Below the pieces are notes generated by a model, which saw nothing but the letters and a program-made list of their open reading frames with translations, did no database searches and was not told the origin of the DNA. This document shows, piece by piece, positions 23,401 through 38,400 of a stretch of 64,000 nucleotides of DNA; the stretch's first letter is position 1, and every line of letters starts with the position of its first letter. The position numbers were made by a program, and so were the translations under genes. Source of the DNA: Gonatopus flavifemur (Eukaryota > Arthropoda > Insecta > Hymenoptera > Dryinidae); contig JAFFJZ010000004.1 of assembly GCA_018340375.1 (NCBI GenBank), forward strand, positions 29,610,001 to 29,674,000, written 5' to 3'.

Positions 23401-26400
23401 TTTCGAATACTCGAAAAGTATATAATATATATGAATATGAGTATAATCTATATGTGATAGTGGATAACGATCCCTTATGTTCTCTAAAAATATTCTACCC
23501 TTTGCAAATGATGATTCATGATAATTCTAAGAAAATCGACAAATTACTCGAAGATTTTTGAGGAGCTCGAAAATTTCGAGTAGTACAAAATACTCGACTC
23601 GACTTGAGAATACTAGAAAATTTCGAGTACTCACACACACCTTAGAATAATGTATCCAAATTTCAGTGCATTCGGTTGGATAGAAATTTTTTTATGAAGT
23701 TGGCTGACCGTAAATCGTTGTTTCGAGAAAATGGCGTTTAAAGTTTTTATGGATTGTTTATACAAGAAAAAAATCAAACTTACACTAATCGTCTATCCCT
23801 GGTGCGTACAATAAGCCTTGCACCTCTTTACAGCCCTCATTTGTAATCACTTTGTAATCAAAACAAAAAATTTGATTTTTTCAACTCAAGTTGCCAGACT
23901 ACTACTCCAACATTTCTGTTCACAAATTTATCAAACATGTTCCTTCGAGGTGGTCAGCTTCACAGCAATCATGTGAAAGAATAATCGGACAGTATCTTAC
24001 GTTATTGGAGTACTTCTTCAAATTCATTGCAAATTATCAACCTCTATTAATGAAAACTGTGAAATATGAAAAGATTTCGTTATTATTGAAAAAAGAAACT
24101 ATAAAAGCAGAGGTTTTTTTCATTTTCAACTGCGCAAAAATGTACAATTCATTCACTGGATTTTTCCAGAAAGAGGAGCCTATAATCCATCTTTTGCATC
24201 GAGAGTTTGATGATTTAATTTTATTATTGTTGGAAAAAATTCGTCCCAAGAAAAGATTCTGAAAAACTTTGAAAATATAAATACAGACACTTCTTTTAGT
24301 GCTGACAACTTGAAGCCGGTAAAGGACATATTTTGTGAAGTCAGTGTTGAGTCTGAGCTAAAAAACTGCGAAGAATCTACTGCCCTTATATTCTGGAGTA
24401 GTGTTGAGAGACATATATTTGGATCAAAACATGTGTTGAAGACGATGAAAGGAAATACGTCTCTGAAATATTTTAGATGTTTGCATCCGAAGGGAAGATT
24501 TTCTAAAAACAGCTCTGATTTATTTATTCACCTCTTATTATAAAAGTTGGCAAAAGTTTGCCAATGAAAAATGTCGACTATGATCTCCTTGAGAATCGAT
24601 GGAAGTTGACACAATTTCAAAAATCAGAGTTTGATACTGAAGAAAAAAAGCGAGTACGCATTAATACATACTGGAGTATCATTTGAAAGATTGAAAATGA
24701 TGATAGGAATTTAAAGTATCCTACTGTCGGAAAAATTGTGAAAGCTGCTCTCTCCCTCTCACATGGCAATATGCTGATGCGGGGAGGCATTTCTCAAACT
24801 CTGAGAATTTCATGTCAGATGACAAATTCAACATGTCTGAGAAAACTTTTAATGCAGCGCTAACTGTTGAACTTGTTTTGAGAGCACACGATAATAAACT
24901 GCATCACATTTTAATAATGAAACAACTATTAGATTTGGCATAAGTTGCTGGTGCAAGCTATTAAAATTTTTTACGGGAAAAGAAGAGAAAAAAGATATTT
25001 TAGATCAGAAAGAAAAAGCGGAAAATGTGAAAAAACTTGGCTGATTAAAATAAAAGAAAAGTTTTAGAAAAAGAACAGGGGATATTGAAGCAAAAAGAAA
25101 TGAATATAGAAGAACATAAGAGAGAAGAACAAAAACGATGTAAAGTAGCACATAAGCTTTCAGCAGCAACTCAAGAAAGATTAAAGCTAGCTGTAGACAA
25201 AAAACTTTTAAGGAGGTGAAGGTAGCTAATGCAATGCTGCAAGGCGCTTTGACAGTTCAACAAGAAACTGACCACAAACGAAAACCAGTCGATAAAGAGT
25301 CAAGAATTGTTCAGAAACGTAAATCATCTCACATTACTTCATTCGTTTCTAAAAAATCTGAAGAACATTAAGTAGTTCATACTGTAATGGGGGCGCTAAA
25401 AGAATTCAGTCAAACTAAGTTTTTATTTCTGATAATTTGTGGTTATTATTATCAACCTGCGATTCATTTATGTCGTTTATAATAAAATATGTAATTCATC
25501 AACTGTGCGGCGTTCTTAGGGCTGAGATTCATGCTAGCGATTGTCGCGTGCTACATCATTAGAACAAAAAAGAGTTCCGAGTTGAAAACATCCTGCCTCT
25601 TCTTTCTTTTAATGGTCTCGCGCGCGGCAGTCGCTGGCATGAGTCTCCGGCTTTACGCTTGAATATGTTCAATGTTGTATTTGAATGATTTTATTTTTAT
25701 GAAATCTTACATCTTGTTCAGTGTTACGCTGATAGAAAACAAATTGTTGGAACAAAAGTGTTGGCTTTCATTTTATTTGAAACATTGAAAGTTTTTCTTC
25801 AAAGATGTATATTCACTAATTCAGATGTGAATGTAATAATTTAAAATAATAGAGAAATATGTTTACTTTTTATTTTTTTTATTTTTCATCTTTCCGTCAC
25901 TTTTTTCACTTTTTCTGTTGGTTTTGTGTCACTTTTTTGATGTGCTGAACCAGTACCATGCCTGTGAATGATATTCCAAGATCAGATGGAAATAGTTGAT
26001 TGATATTTATAATCTGTTTTATCTACATGACTACATATTTCCTCTATTTTAGGAAACACCAGTGGATGACCCTTCCAAGTCACTTGATTTCTATCAATTC
26101 GATATCAATCATCAATTGTGTGATAAATTGAAAGAATTAGGTATAACAAAACCAACGGAAGTACAAGAAAAAGGAATTCCAGCAATTCTCGCTGGATATA
26201 ACACCCTTTTGGCCATGGAAACTGGATGCGGAAAAACATTAGCATATTTGCTTCCTTTATTGAACCAAATTTTAGAATGGAAGCCAAAACTCAACAGGCC
26301 ATACAACACCCCTTTAGGATTAATCGTACTTCCTAGTCGAGAATTAGCAGTTCAAATTGGGGTAAGTATTTATTTATTTATTTTTTTTCAAATCACTAAT

Positions 26401-29400
26401 TTCACTTCATGTTTTAGAAGAAATATTGCAATATCCCAGTTAGCACCGGAAGGTTATATGTACGTTTTGAAGCCCAATCATTACAAACCGAATTATATGC
26501 ATAATCAATAAGTTCCTCATGAATTTTTTCTGTTTCCATTGCGCAAAATGAAAATAAGTATGTACGATCAATTAGAACTAGATCGATTTAATGAGAATAA
26601 CAAAAAATGTATATAAAAATATCAATTATGCATATAATCCGGTCCCTACCTATCACAATGTACAAAAGACGTTGCAAAAAATTCAAAAAACGTTACAGAG
26701 ACATACCGGTAACGTGCAAATGTCCGCATATGTTTAAATCACTTGCACATGGATATAAAAAAAATAACATCCATTTCTAATATTCATTTTATATATATTC
26801 AAAATTATTTCCACCATTTCTGATCATCAGATACACATTATTGACAGATATTTTGATAATCTAATCATTAGTATGAGGAGTTGAATTGATCACGAAATTG
26901 TTCGAAGTGAAAGCTTGAAACCCGTAATAACACCCTCACAGCACCACAGTCCCAGAAGAATTCTTGAAGAATTCATAAAGAACAGAATTAATTCCATAAG
27001 AATTCGTTTGGGACTATGGTGCTGTGTGGGCAGTACTCATGAAATTCGAATGCTTTAATTGGATGAGATCTTGGTTATATGAAAGCAATGTTTTTGGAAC
27101 ATTGTGTGCTAACTGGAATAACATTCAGAAGAGCAACATCTTAAGACCTATTTTTCTTGTTCAAAAACGGGTTTTTATCGCCAAAACTTGAACTCAATTT
27201 TTATTCGATAAAACCTTAAGGGTATACCAGCGATCCCCGCTGATGCAACCCGCCATACAAAATTACCGACTGAGTAAACATTTTGTCGGCAAGAATACTC
27301 TGAACTGAATCCATGAAGAAGTATGAAGTTTTCAGGAATCAATCTTCAATCTTTGATCTATTGCTGTACATCGCCCGAATTTTGAATTTCGAAAAAACAT
27401 TTTTTCCCCAGTCGGCAACACAAACTTTTTTTTCGAAATTCAAAATTCCAGCAATGTACAGCAGTAGATAAAGGATTGAAGATTGAAGATTGATTCCTGA
27501 AAATTTCATCCTTCTCCATGGATTCAGTTCAGAGTATTCTTGCCGAAAAAATGTTTACTCAGTCGGTAATTTTGTATGGCAGGTTGCATCAGCGGGGACC
27601 GCTGGTATCCTCCCCTTAACTCGATTTGAACAGTTGCATCGAGTTGAGGTGGTGATCGTTTCAAAACCGATCAAAGTTCATCAAATCTTCAATTACACTG
27701 GCAGCCTGATTGAAATCATAATTTTATTTGGAAAAGACTGAGGCTAATCTGTCCAAATTTGAATTATAAATTCCTTACAATTCAATGTCACCATTACGCA
27801 TGGTTAAACTTGGTATTATATATCATTCCATTGAAACTTGTTCAATTTCCCATCCATCTATCAGATTTTATAGAACATTTTAAACAGAGGAAGGCTTTAC
27901 GACATTTACGTGTATTATAACTTGATACACTTTGTCTAATATAATATTCATGGTAGCCAGGAGCGTCAGTACGTTTTTTGCACAGCTTTGATTCCCCAGT
28001 GACCGAGGGAAGGGAAGGAAAGAAATTGAATATCATACATTGGAAATTTCATTCATTTCAAGCCATATAACATATGGGAATCTTCATAATAACTTTAAAT
28101 TGGATATGAAGTCCCCCTAAAAGCACAAACATTTTGGAATGTTTTAAGACATCTCAGAAATGTTGTAAACACGTTCGAACGTTCTTAGAATGTTTTGATA
28201 ACCTTCAAGTACTGTTCAGCCCAATCCGTGTGGGCCAGATTTCCCTTTTTCACTCCGCTATACCCTTTTTCTAACTCTGGCACAAGTCTTATTGTAAAAT
28301 TCAGTGAAGATACTCTCAGTTGATGAGAAATTCATGCAAGAGCATGCATGAACATTTTTTCTGTGGGACTGAGAAAACCTTTTGAAATAATGGAATACGT
28401 TCATTTTATGTTTCTTTATCTCTATTGACCACAAAGTTCAGAATTTCAAAAAGAATTCTTAAGGATTCGTAATGAAATCTCCGAACCCCAGTTGAACTCT
28501 TTAACAATTCTTTCTAAATCGATGTATTGTATGCATTCTCGAGACACTGAGTTGTTTCTGTTCTCTGTTTTTTCATTAAACAATAAAAAATAACGCCTTT
28601 TTTCAAATTTGTTTCAGATAGAGGCGAATAGAATATCAAGGCATTTGAACATCCGAACCCGGATTTTAGTTGGTGGCCAAACAAAGCGTAAAATGTATAA
28701 TCCACGTATTGAGGACGTAGATCTTGTAATTGCAAGTTTTGGGGTCATTAGTAAATTGACCACTGTTCGAATTTATAATATGAGTTGCGTTAAACATCTT
28801 GTTTTTGATGAAGCGGATGCCCTTTTTCACATTACATTTGAAGATAAACTACAAGCTTTCATTAAAAAATTACCAGTATGTACGTTAATTTTCATATCTT
28901 TCCGGTACATAACTTTATAATTCAATTGGATAATTTTACGTATTGTAGAAATTCAGTGAATAGATAATTATTTATAACATGCATGTTGTATATACTTTAT
29001 GTATAATAAGCAATCGCTCACAGTTGTAACTGGTTATATGTATAATAGTCGTGATATAAAGGATTATATCTGTAGATTACTAATTGTATGTAAGTCATAC
29101 ACAATATGCATGCTTCGAAAAATTGTCTATATTTAGTGGGAAGCTTTATGAGCGAATATAATTTGATTTTTATAGATAAATCCCAATCAAGATTTAGATG
29201 AAAATGGAATACCATCAACAGCACAGGTAACTTTGGTATCAGCCACATATCCGTCACGAATGAAAAACATCATGGGGGCTTTCATGAATGTGAGTATTCG
29301 CAATTTCATTACTATTAGGGGTGTGCGGGTAGCACTTTTTATCGGGTCGGGTCGGGTTCGGGTATTTGTATTTCTTTTCGGGTCGGGTCGGGTCGGGTAC

Positions 29401-32400
29401 CCGATTAGATCGGGTTTTCCAAGTCGGGTACCCGAATATGATAAAATCGCTTGAATTTAATATTTTCAACTTCTATTCGAAGTTGCCATTGCCATTGATA
29501 TTTTAAGGACGAATTGTCTTGAGCGATTGTAGGAATAAGGGGATTTCATATGAATTCAATTCTAATATGAAGAATGCCATATTCACTACAAGTCTATTAG
29601 GGTTGTTACTCCATGTAATTGATTATGCAGCGCATTAAGAAATCTCCAAATTACTTCATGGAATGTTTATATTTATTTTTTAATTCAATTGAAAAATATA
29701 ATCACATTTATATCTCATAAATAATATATTATCTATTTTCGTATTTAGTAACCACAATATAGAATCTTGAACATCAATGAAAATAAATATTCTTCTTATA
29801 AATATCATTCTTTTTTCATATTTTTAAATTTGAATGGAGGAAGCACAACTCTTCCACATGTTTTGTCAGCAATCTTGATTGAGTTGCTGTCACAATATTT
29901 CCTGCTGAGGAAAACGTTTGCTATATTTGAATTACCCGAATGTAATCGGGTACCCGAAAAACTCGGGTAATTGAAAAACCCGACCCGACGGGTACCCGAC
30001 CCGACCCGACCCGATAAAAACCCGATGGCTCGGGTACCCGCACACCCCTAATTACTATAATTATTATTAAATTAATATTATTTTTTCCAATATCCTTCCC
30101 GCGATTTTGTACTATATAAATCTGAATCGTTTATCGAAACATACTAGTTTTTTGAATATTGGAAAATTCGAAGTATTCTCGATTTGGATTTGTTGAAATC
30201 TTTTTTCAGCCACATATCATATTCGTTCAAAAAATCACGTTTTTTCATATGTAATTCCAAGTGTTGAAATTTTGTTTGATTAAACGATTCAAATTATTAT
30301 CACACTTACCCTGCAATCGGTAAAAGCATCACTCTCAGATTAGTTAAAAGTTCTAAACCCTGAACAAGTAAAAATTTTAAATGAACATAAAACCTGAAAT
30401 ATTTGTGAAACGCTTTATTTTTTGAGAGTTGCTAATCCATATTTCAGTTTTGCGAAAATTGATTAAGAATCAAAACACTTTTCAAATCATTCCAGTCATG
30501 ATTTTAGAAGGTTAATATTTTTCACTAAAAATTGGAATTGGATAGTACGGGTAATGTCGTGGCCTTTTTCTGCCATACTTGTAATATTCGATCATTACTT
30601 CCAAGTCTACTTCTCAAAGCCGTTGCTTTCATCATGCACAATATTTTTTCGTGTGTTTTGATAGATTGATTCTCTACATTGCGTGACTTCTAAGAGATTA
30701 CATCAAATTAACGTGTTACAAAAATTTATGAGAGTTGGGAAAGGCCAAAAACCAATGGAATTATTGAAGTTTCTGAAACCAAAGATCGCAAATAAGGAAC
30801 CAGTGATTGTGTTCACCAATGAAACCAAGACTTGTGATTGGATGAGTATTTTTCTTCATGATATGAACATTGCACATGCTCGGCTTACGGGTAGTATGCC
30901 GTTACACATTAGACGTGGACAATATAAACAATTCATCAATGGCCATGTGAAAGTATTAATCACTACCAATGCCGGTTCAAGAGGCCTTGATACAACGATG
31001 GTTCGTCACATTTTAAATTACGATTTCCCATTGGAAACAACCGATTACATCCATAGGTAACTATTATCATCCTTACGTTAAATTCTCAATAAGGGTTTAT
31101 TTTAGAGTTATCATCTTTCATATTTATATACTTTGAATCTCAATGAGTACAATTTTTTGTCCACATTCAGGGTTCGCTCTTTTGTACAATAAATTCTTAT
31201 TCTCATTTCTTAGTTTCAACGTAAATAATAATGGTTTTCCAGTTAGTATGATTTGAGACCCATTGAGATATGCATAAGGGGTATTTGGTATTCCATGCCA
31301 AATTTACCTATCGAATCACTTGACCTCTCCGATCTTTTTCAAATTTTCATGTGGTACAGTGCCCATTGACAGAAATCTCACGGTGAATTCTTAAACCCCC
31401 ATCTCTACCCATTCAGGAGATACGAGCTTTTCATAAAAGGAGACTTTTGTTCTTCAAATGCTCATAACTTCGCGAAAAATTGATGTTTTTCGAAATTTTT
31501 GGTTTTGAATGCAGTTTACGATGAAGAATTCAAAAACCTTACCATTAACTTTGTTTATAGGCGTTTTTTATTTTTTTTAATTGCATCTCTTTTCAAAGTG
31601 GAGTGTATCGATCAATTTTTTGCAAATTTTTTTTATAACAACTATCATCAATTCTACGAATTTTGATCCTAATCCGCCTATGCAGGTATTGCCAAGACTA
31701 AAAAAAACCCAAGGTTGGCACATGTGTTAGAAACAAACCTCCGTGAAGAACAATTGGCCCAATATTGTTCCATGATTGTCCCGTTGTTCCCAATGGATAG
31801 TCAGTCATGGTACATTTGTTAATATTTTTGAAATGTTCACTACATTTGGTACAAGCTTGGCACGAGTGTAAAAATCGAGCATTTGTTGAGAACAATTGTC
31901 CCAATATTGCCCACATGAGTGGCACAATGTTTATAAATATTGACTGAATTTTGAATTTACAATGGCTGAAGACTTGGGGATAACCATCGGGTCAGGCCTG
32001 GGCCGATAGTTATGCTCACTAGGGATGATATACACGTGAAGATACACCATCAGTTTTTCGGGTGACTCGGGAAATTCCAATGTTGGATTCCGTACGGGAT
32101 CAGATCATTATGAGATTTATGGTATTTCAGTAAGATCTTATTGGTTTAGTTTGAGCATAATTCAACAATAGAATCAAAATTGATTGAAATATCAAAGAAC
32201 GCAAATTTCCCAATGATAATACAAGCTTGTCCCAGTCTTGTCACATTTTTTATATCGTTTTAAGATAATTCATGTACGGTATTCTGAAGGAGAAAGTCAT
32301 GAACTGAAATATGAATCAATTACCTTTTTCATCCATATCTGCGATCAAAGAAGCATTGGTTGATGCTTGGTAAATGAATTGGACCAGGTCTGGCAAAACC

Positions 32401-35400
32401 ACTAGCCCAAGCTTGTCCTGATCTTATCATTCCCAAGCCTGGGCCAAGTTTGGTAAATTGTTCAAGACAAGTCTCGGCAGGTCTTGTGCCAGGCTTGTTC
32501 CATCATTGGGCGACAGCTCTGAACCGCGCGAATGGAGATCAAGGTCTAAAAACTCACCGTGAGATTTATTTTGGTGGGTGCTGTACCACATACAAATTAG
32601 AAAAAAATCGGAAGGGTCAAGTGATTCGATAGGTAAATTTGGCATGGAATGCCCCATATACAGGTTGGTCCATTTGAATTGACCACCCTGAATATCTTCA
32701 TTTTTCAGCTTGAAAAAAATGGTTCAGACATGTTGGGTATGGTTTCGAGGCCGTTACAGTGATCGGATATCTGAACCGAGTACGCTACTTACACAATGCA
32801 AGCAGCATTTATGTGCACGGAGAAAATCCTATAATACTGAGTACTGTAGCTGATACGACTGACTCGTGTTATGGAAAAAAAATCATTTCAACACTGCTGG
32901 TTACTGTAGTAACACGAATTAGTCGTGTCTCCGCAGTAGGGAATAGTGTAGAAAAACGACTCTCTACTGCGGAGACACGACTGGTTCGTGTTACTACAGT
33001 AACCAGCAGTGTTGAAATGATTTTTTTCTATAACACGAGCCAATCGTGTTGGCTACAGTACTCAGTATTGTAGGATTTTCTCCGTGTGTGAAGAGCAAGG
33101 AAATATGGTTGCGCGCGTAACCCAGCATGCTTCTTCCGTTGTGCATTGAATAGTTGACGAGAAAGCAATGACGAAAGCTTGCTATGTCAGAGTTGTTTAT
33201 CTAATACGTTTTCTGAAGTTCCTATTGCTGTTTCTGATCGAATATCATTTGCCATAGGTTGATCCATCGAAAAAACGTGATAGATTGACAGCACTGTGCT
33301 AGGTTGCGCGCGCAATCATATTATGTCTCTTTTCCCATGGGATTGCCGCTTGCATTGTTTGTGTAGCGTACTCGGTTCAGATATTCGACCACTGTACCAT
33401 TGGAATGACTTTGAATACTTATTTGAAGGTCACGTGAAAGTGACCTCAATTTTCTTGAATGGCTCCCCCTATTTGTCATTGCATATTCTTGTAGCTGACC
33501 TTGAGAGTTTTCCAAAACAGCATGGTTATATGTTCGTTGATGGAGTACTTTCCAAATTCTGATGCTCCAAAGTTACAAAATTGTGATAAAGATACCAAAT
33601 ATTTTGTAGAAGATTCATCAGAGTTGCCAGGTTAGGGGGCTTCTGAGCGAATTTACCATTGAATTGGCCCCATTGAATGGGATGACCAATGAAAGTGTGA
33701 GATCCATCTTCCAATAGTCTTATCTTACATAATCCAGCCAGTCAGGGCAAAATCAATCAGCCAGGCAAGACAAGATCTTGTATTGCTTGATAATCGATAA
33801 ACTGTCACAATTGTGAAATTACAATTGAGAGTCATCACGCAATCAACATTCAAACGCTCGAAGGCAGTAAGTAGCCCGCAGTCGAAAAAATAATCGGAAT
33901 TTCGAAAAATTAAAAACATCGCGGGGTAGAATTTGAAAAATCAGTCCAAGTCTGTCCTCACAATTTTTTCCAATGATTGATAGTTTTCGCGTAAAAACAC
34001 AAAAATTATTCAGTTTTTCTCACCAAAAATCAACATTTTGTAATATTTAACTCGTTTCCACTCGAGCATTTTTTAATGTACGCAAAAGAATGGATTCCTT
34101 CGACCGAAATATATATTTTCTTCAACCAAAAGCATTCATCATTGGATCCTTTTTTCTGATAATAAGTTTGTTTGGATCAAAGAAATATTTCCATTGAAAG
34201 AATATTGGTTTGGACTTGGACCTATTGAGGTGACAGTTTCTTAGTTTCGAAGAAATTCATTCTGTTGTGTATATAAAAAAATGTGTGAATTGAAACGAGT
34301 TTAATATTACAAAATATTGATTTTTGAAGTTTTCGTTTTTTGGCTTGCAATCCATGAATCACTGAAAAAAATTCTACGGAGAGATTTGGATTGATTTTTT
34401 AACCTCTATCCCCCCATGCTTTTAATTTTTCGAAATTCCAATTGTCGATGTGACGGCTTGGACAATGTTCTTACTGTTTCCTGAGCATTTGAATGGTTAT
34501 TACGTGGGGACTCTGAGTTGTAATGTCACAATTGTTATAGTTCATCGATTAACCCGCAATACAGGATTTCGTCTTGCCTGACTGGATCATGCTGTGATCT
34601 TGCCTTGACTGGCTGGATCAAGCTATGGCCTGCCTTGAATGATTGGATTATTCAAGGGGTTTTTCTGGTTAGGGTTTTTAGGAAAAATTTTTTCCTTTCA
34701 TAGAAAGAATGGAGATGTCGTTTTGAAAATTGATATAATAGGTATGTTTACTGAAAATCAAATATTACGAACAAATTTTTTTAAATCTAAAAACAAAATG
34801 TTTTTTACACTGATTTCTTCAACTCTCCTCCGTACAGTTCGAGATTATCACAGTTCCGTACAGTTGGGGCTTCAGAGGCCCGAATGGTAAAATATGAAGA
34901 ATATAACAAGGCAAAATTGGAAATTCGTTAACTTGTCATACTTTTTTTTTTATAAATTCACTTTTAAACATTTTTTTTCGTCTTTGATTTCCTCCCGATC
35001 ATTTTTTTCCTAGAGGAGAAAATGAGGGAAGGAATGATCCGTCCGCAATCGGTCCCTCCTTCCTCTAAACAGGCATAGAAATTTGAGCTTTTCGAGCAGG
35101 CGGAAAGTTTTTTATTATATAACTATTGCAGTGTGTTTTTAAATTTGTTCAGAGCTGTGAACAACAAAATGAGTCCTCAGTGTTTTCCCCTAGATGTCTT
35201 TTTTCCGTGACCAGACAAATAACTTCTGCAAATTTGAAGATACAATCATAAACCAAGAAAATTTCGATTGAATATGATATTGGGTACAGCTGTACGTAGG
35301 TTTTTTTTGTAATTGATTCTTGCCAAAGTCGCATGTTTTTTGAGAAAAAACGAAAAACGAAATTTGCTCAAAATCGTAATAAAAATTGCACCATCCATTA

Positions 35401-38400
35401 TAAACAAAACATTCTATGTACTGCTGTAGCCAGTATGATATCGAATATAAATTTTCTCGGCTTATGTTTGTATCTTCAAATTTGCAGGATTTATTTGTCC
35501 GGCCACGGAAAAACACTGAGGAGCCTCCATTTTGTTGTTTACAGCTTCGAAAAAATTTGAAAACACACTTCAATACTTATATAATATACAACTTTTCACC
35601 AAATTTTGATATGTTGAGTATTTTTTTAGGAAAAATTCCTGAAATTTTTTTTCCTTTTCGGCCTCTAGAGTGGTTCACCCTCTTAACTCACAGTCATGTT
35701 AAAAACATGAAGAATTCTTGGATGGAATCAACTATTCTGATCTAATTCAATGAAAATATTAAAAACTTGAAAGGTACCAAAAGCGTAATATAATATTTTT
35801 CCAGTTTCAATTATCCATACCACTTTTTAACTACTTGGGCCTCGGAGACCCAAACTATACATTTGCGTTGTTTTGTTTGTTATTCCAACTTCTGTTACAC
35901 TTGCACGTTGCAACAACAGCTGTAATCACTTTTTTCCCGACGCCTTGTGAGCAAGGATGGATGTCACAAACAATCGGTCGATAATGATGAATATGAATTG
36001 ATATTGAGACTACATATGTAATTTCTAGGGCCTAAAAGACTTGATCTGTACGGATGAGGGTTAAAGAAAACAACAGAAAAATGCCGGCGGGCATGATTTT
36101 GGGGGCCTGCATGATCTGGAAAAAACCAAAAGAATGGCCAATTATTCCTTGTTGAAGTGGCTATCGCATGAACTAGGATATTTTTTTCATCAAAAAATTT
36201 TTCGAAAAAATCGATTTTGAAGGGTGGAAAATCGGAAAATTTTTGACCAATCAAAAAAATCCTAGTTCATGCGATAGCTACTCTAACAAAAAATAATGTG
36301 ACATTTTTTTTTTTTCAGATCATCCAGTCGCCCAAAATCATGACGGAAACATTTTTTTCAAACTCAAAAATAACAGAAACATTTGGGATGGTCAATAAAA
36401 ATGGGACACTCTGTATAGATATATCTTTCAAATAAATTTCATAAAGTTATACAATTATTCAATATAGGAAAGTTTGCGTTACTTTATAAGATTCAATTAT
36501 AGTATTAAAGTTCCTATCATTTACTGAGATGAACTGAAACTCGGTTATTGAAAAATTTGTAAATATGAAGGTTTTCAAGGGGTATCACTAGTGTGATTGC
36601 CTAAGGTGAAAAAAGTGATTTTCGAGAATTTTTTTTAGAGAGAAGTATTTCATCGATTATTTTAACCCCTGGACTCCACATCGGTGCAATTTGGGACAAG
36701 CAAAAATTTAACTTCTCTTTTTTTCTTTAGCAGCACTTGGTGGCCATGTCTCTCCTCCTCGATTTTGTGTCCATTTCACCCAGTAACCATAGGCAAGGTT
36801 GCTCATGTCAGTTCGCTTCCAACAGCTGAATGAGAAACACTACAAAATCGTTGGAGTTCACATTTGCACTAATATGAAGCCAGTGTACATAAAGTGATTG
36901 TCTCTCATTTTTAAAAATCGCTTCTTTCTTGGTTGAATGTAAAACAACATATTTAGTTGGATATGGGGAACGATGATACGTAGTTGAGTCACCAGAATGT
37001 TCAGCAGACTTGAATATATTTCATTGAGTCAATATTCTGTTGACTCAACTAAGTTCTTTCGTTCACCATATCCAACTGCATATTTAGTTGACTCCACTTT
37101 TCTCTGTCAATAATTGATCCCTGTGAAAAAAATTCGGTTGAAAAGAATCAGAAATCACACGTATGAATACGATTTTTGTATATTTGACCATTGAAATTAT
37201 TCGATGCGAATGCTTTCCAATTCCCAATCATTTGATATTCATTCAGTACAAATTCGGTATGAATCCTTCATACCAAATCACTACAGAAAACGTACTGAAT
37301 TTTGGTATATTAGATCAACTGTGATTTAAAAGTCATGAAGCATTAGAAGACAGACAAAATTATGCTACGTAGTTTTGAAATAACTAGGCAATAATTACAA
37401 ATTTTCAGTATATAGCATTAAACTGCACTGCTAGAATTTGGCTCTGAATATAAATCCAAAGCCTAAAACATTCTCCTAAACATGAGAAAATAACTTATAA
37501 AAATTATTAACATTTGTAGGTTAATATATTCATAATCGGTTGCATGATTTTTAGGAATCATTTGCAATTCCAATTTCATATTCAAAGATAAATTTTTGGA
37601 ATGCACCTCATCACTGCGGATTTAAAATTTGTATTTATTGCCTAGTTGATCAGAATAGTATGTAGCAAAATTTTGCCCATTCCTTGAAAGACTCCATGGT
37701 CCTTGAGGAACAGTATTGGGTAATAATAATACTTACAGTACGGAAAATTCACAAACATGCCGAATAATTTCAGTATGATCAAAGCATAATTAAATTAGGT
37801 AGGGAATACACATTTTTTGTACATCAAAATGTACGTCTGTCACTTTTCATTCCCTTAAAAAAACTCTCCTAAACTCAGCACACCTAAGATTAATGAAAGA
37901 TTATGAATCATTGAGTATTTTTGTGACTAATATTTTTCCTAAAAACGTGTGCTGAACTTCAGTTTCTCATTAGATTCGTGCAATCGTGTCTGTTAGTGAA
38001 ATAATGCCAGTTTTTTAACGAAAAACGTCGATCTCGGAAAGGCTTGTTTCAAAAACCGTATTTTTTGTCCATTTTCATAGCCGTATCATGCTTGGGTAAT
38101 AATGTTATCAAATTTGCACGAAATTTCACCCCACAAAAGGGGGGTGGGTTTGAAATCTAATTTAGATTATTATGTTTAACGTTATCGATAAGTGCCCTGG
38201 CGGAAGAAAATTCTCATAATACCTCTTGACTGTTTGTCATAACTTCTCATAATTTATCCTAAAATCTCATAATTCATCTAGGAATTGGGACTGTTTTATG
38301 AGAAGTATTTAATCATTAAGTCATAAGTTAGAATAATTTTCCTCATAAATTCTCATGAGATCTCATAATTTTTCTGGAAATTTTCTCATAAAATGTCATA

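Noticed and set aside
35190..35573. 127-codon minus-strand ORF in DDX28 intron 6
   Set aside because: Lies within the two arms of the 35106-35607 foldback; no domain.
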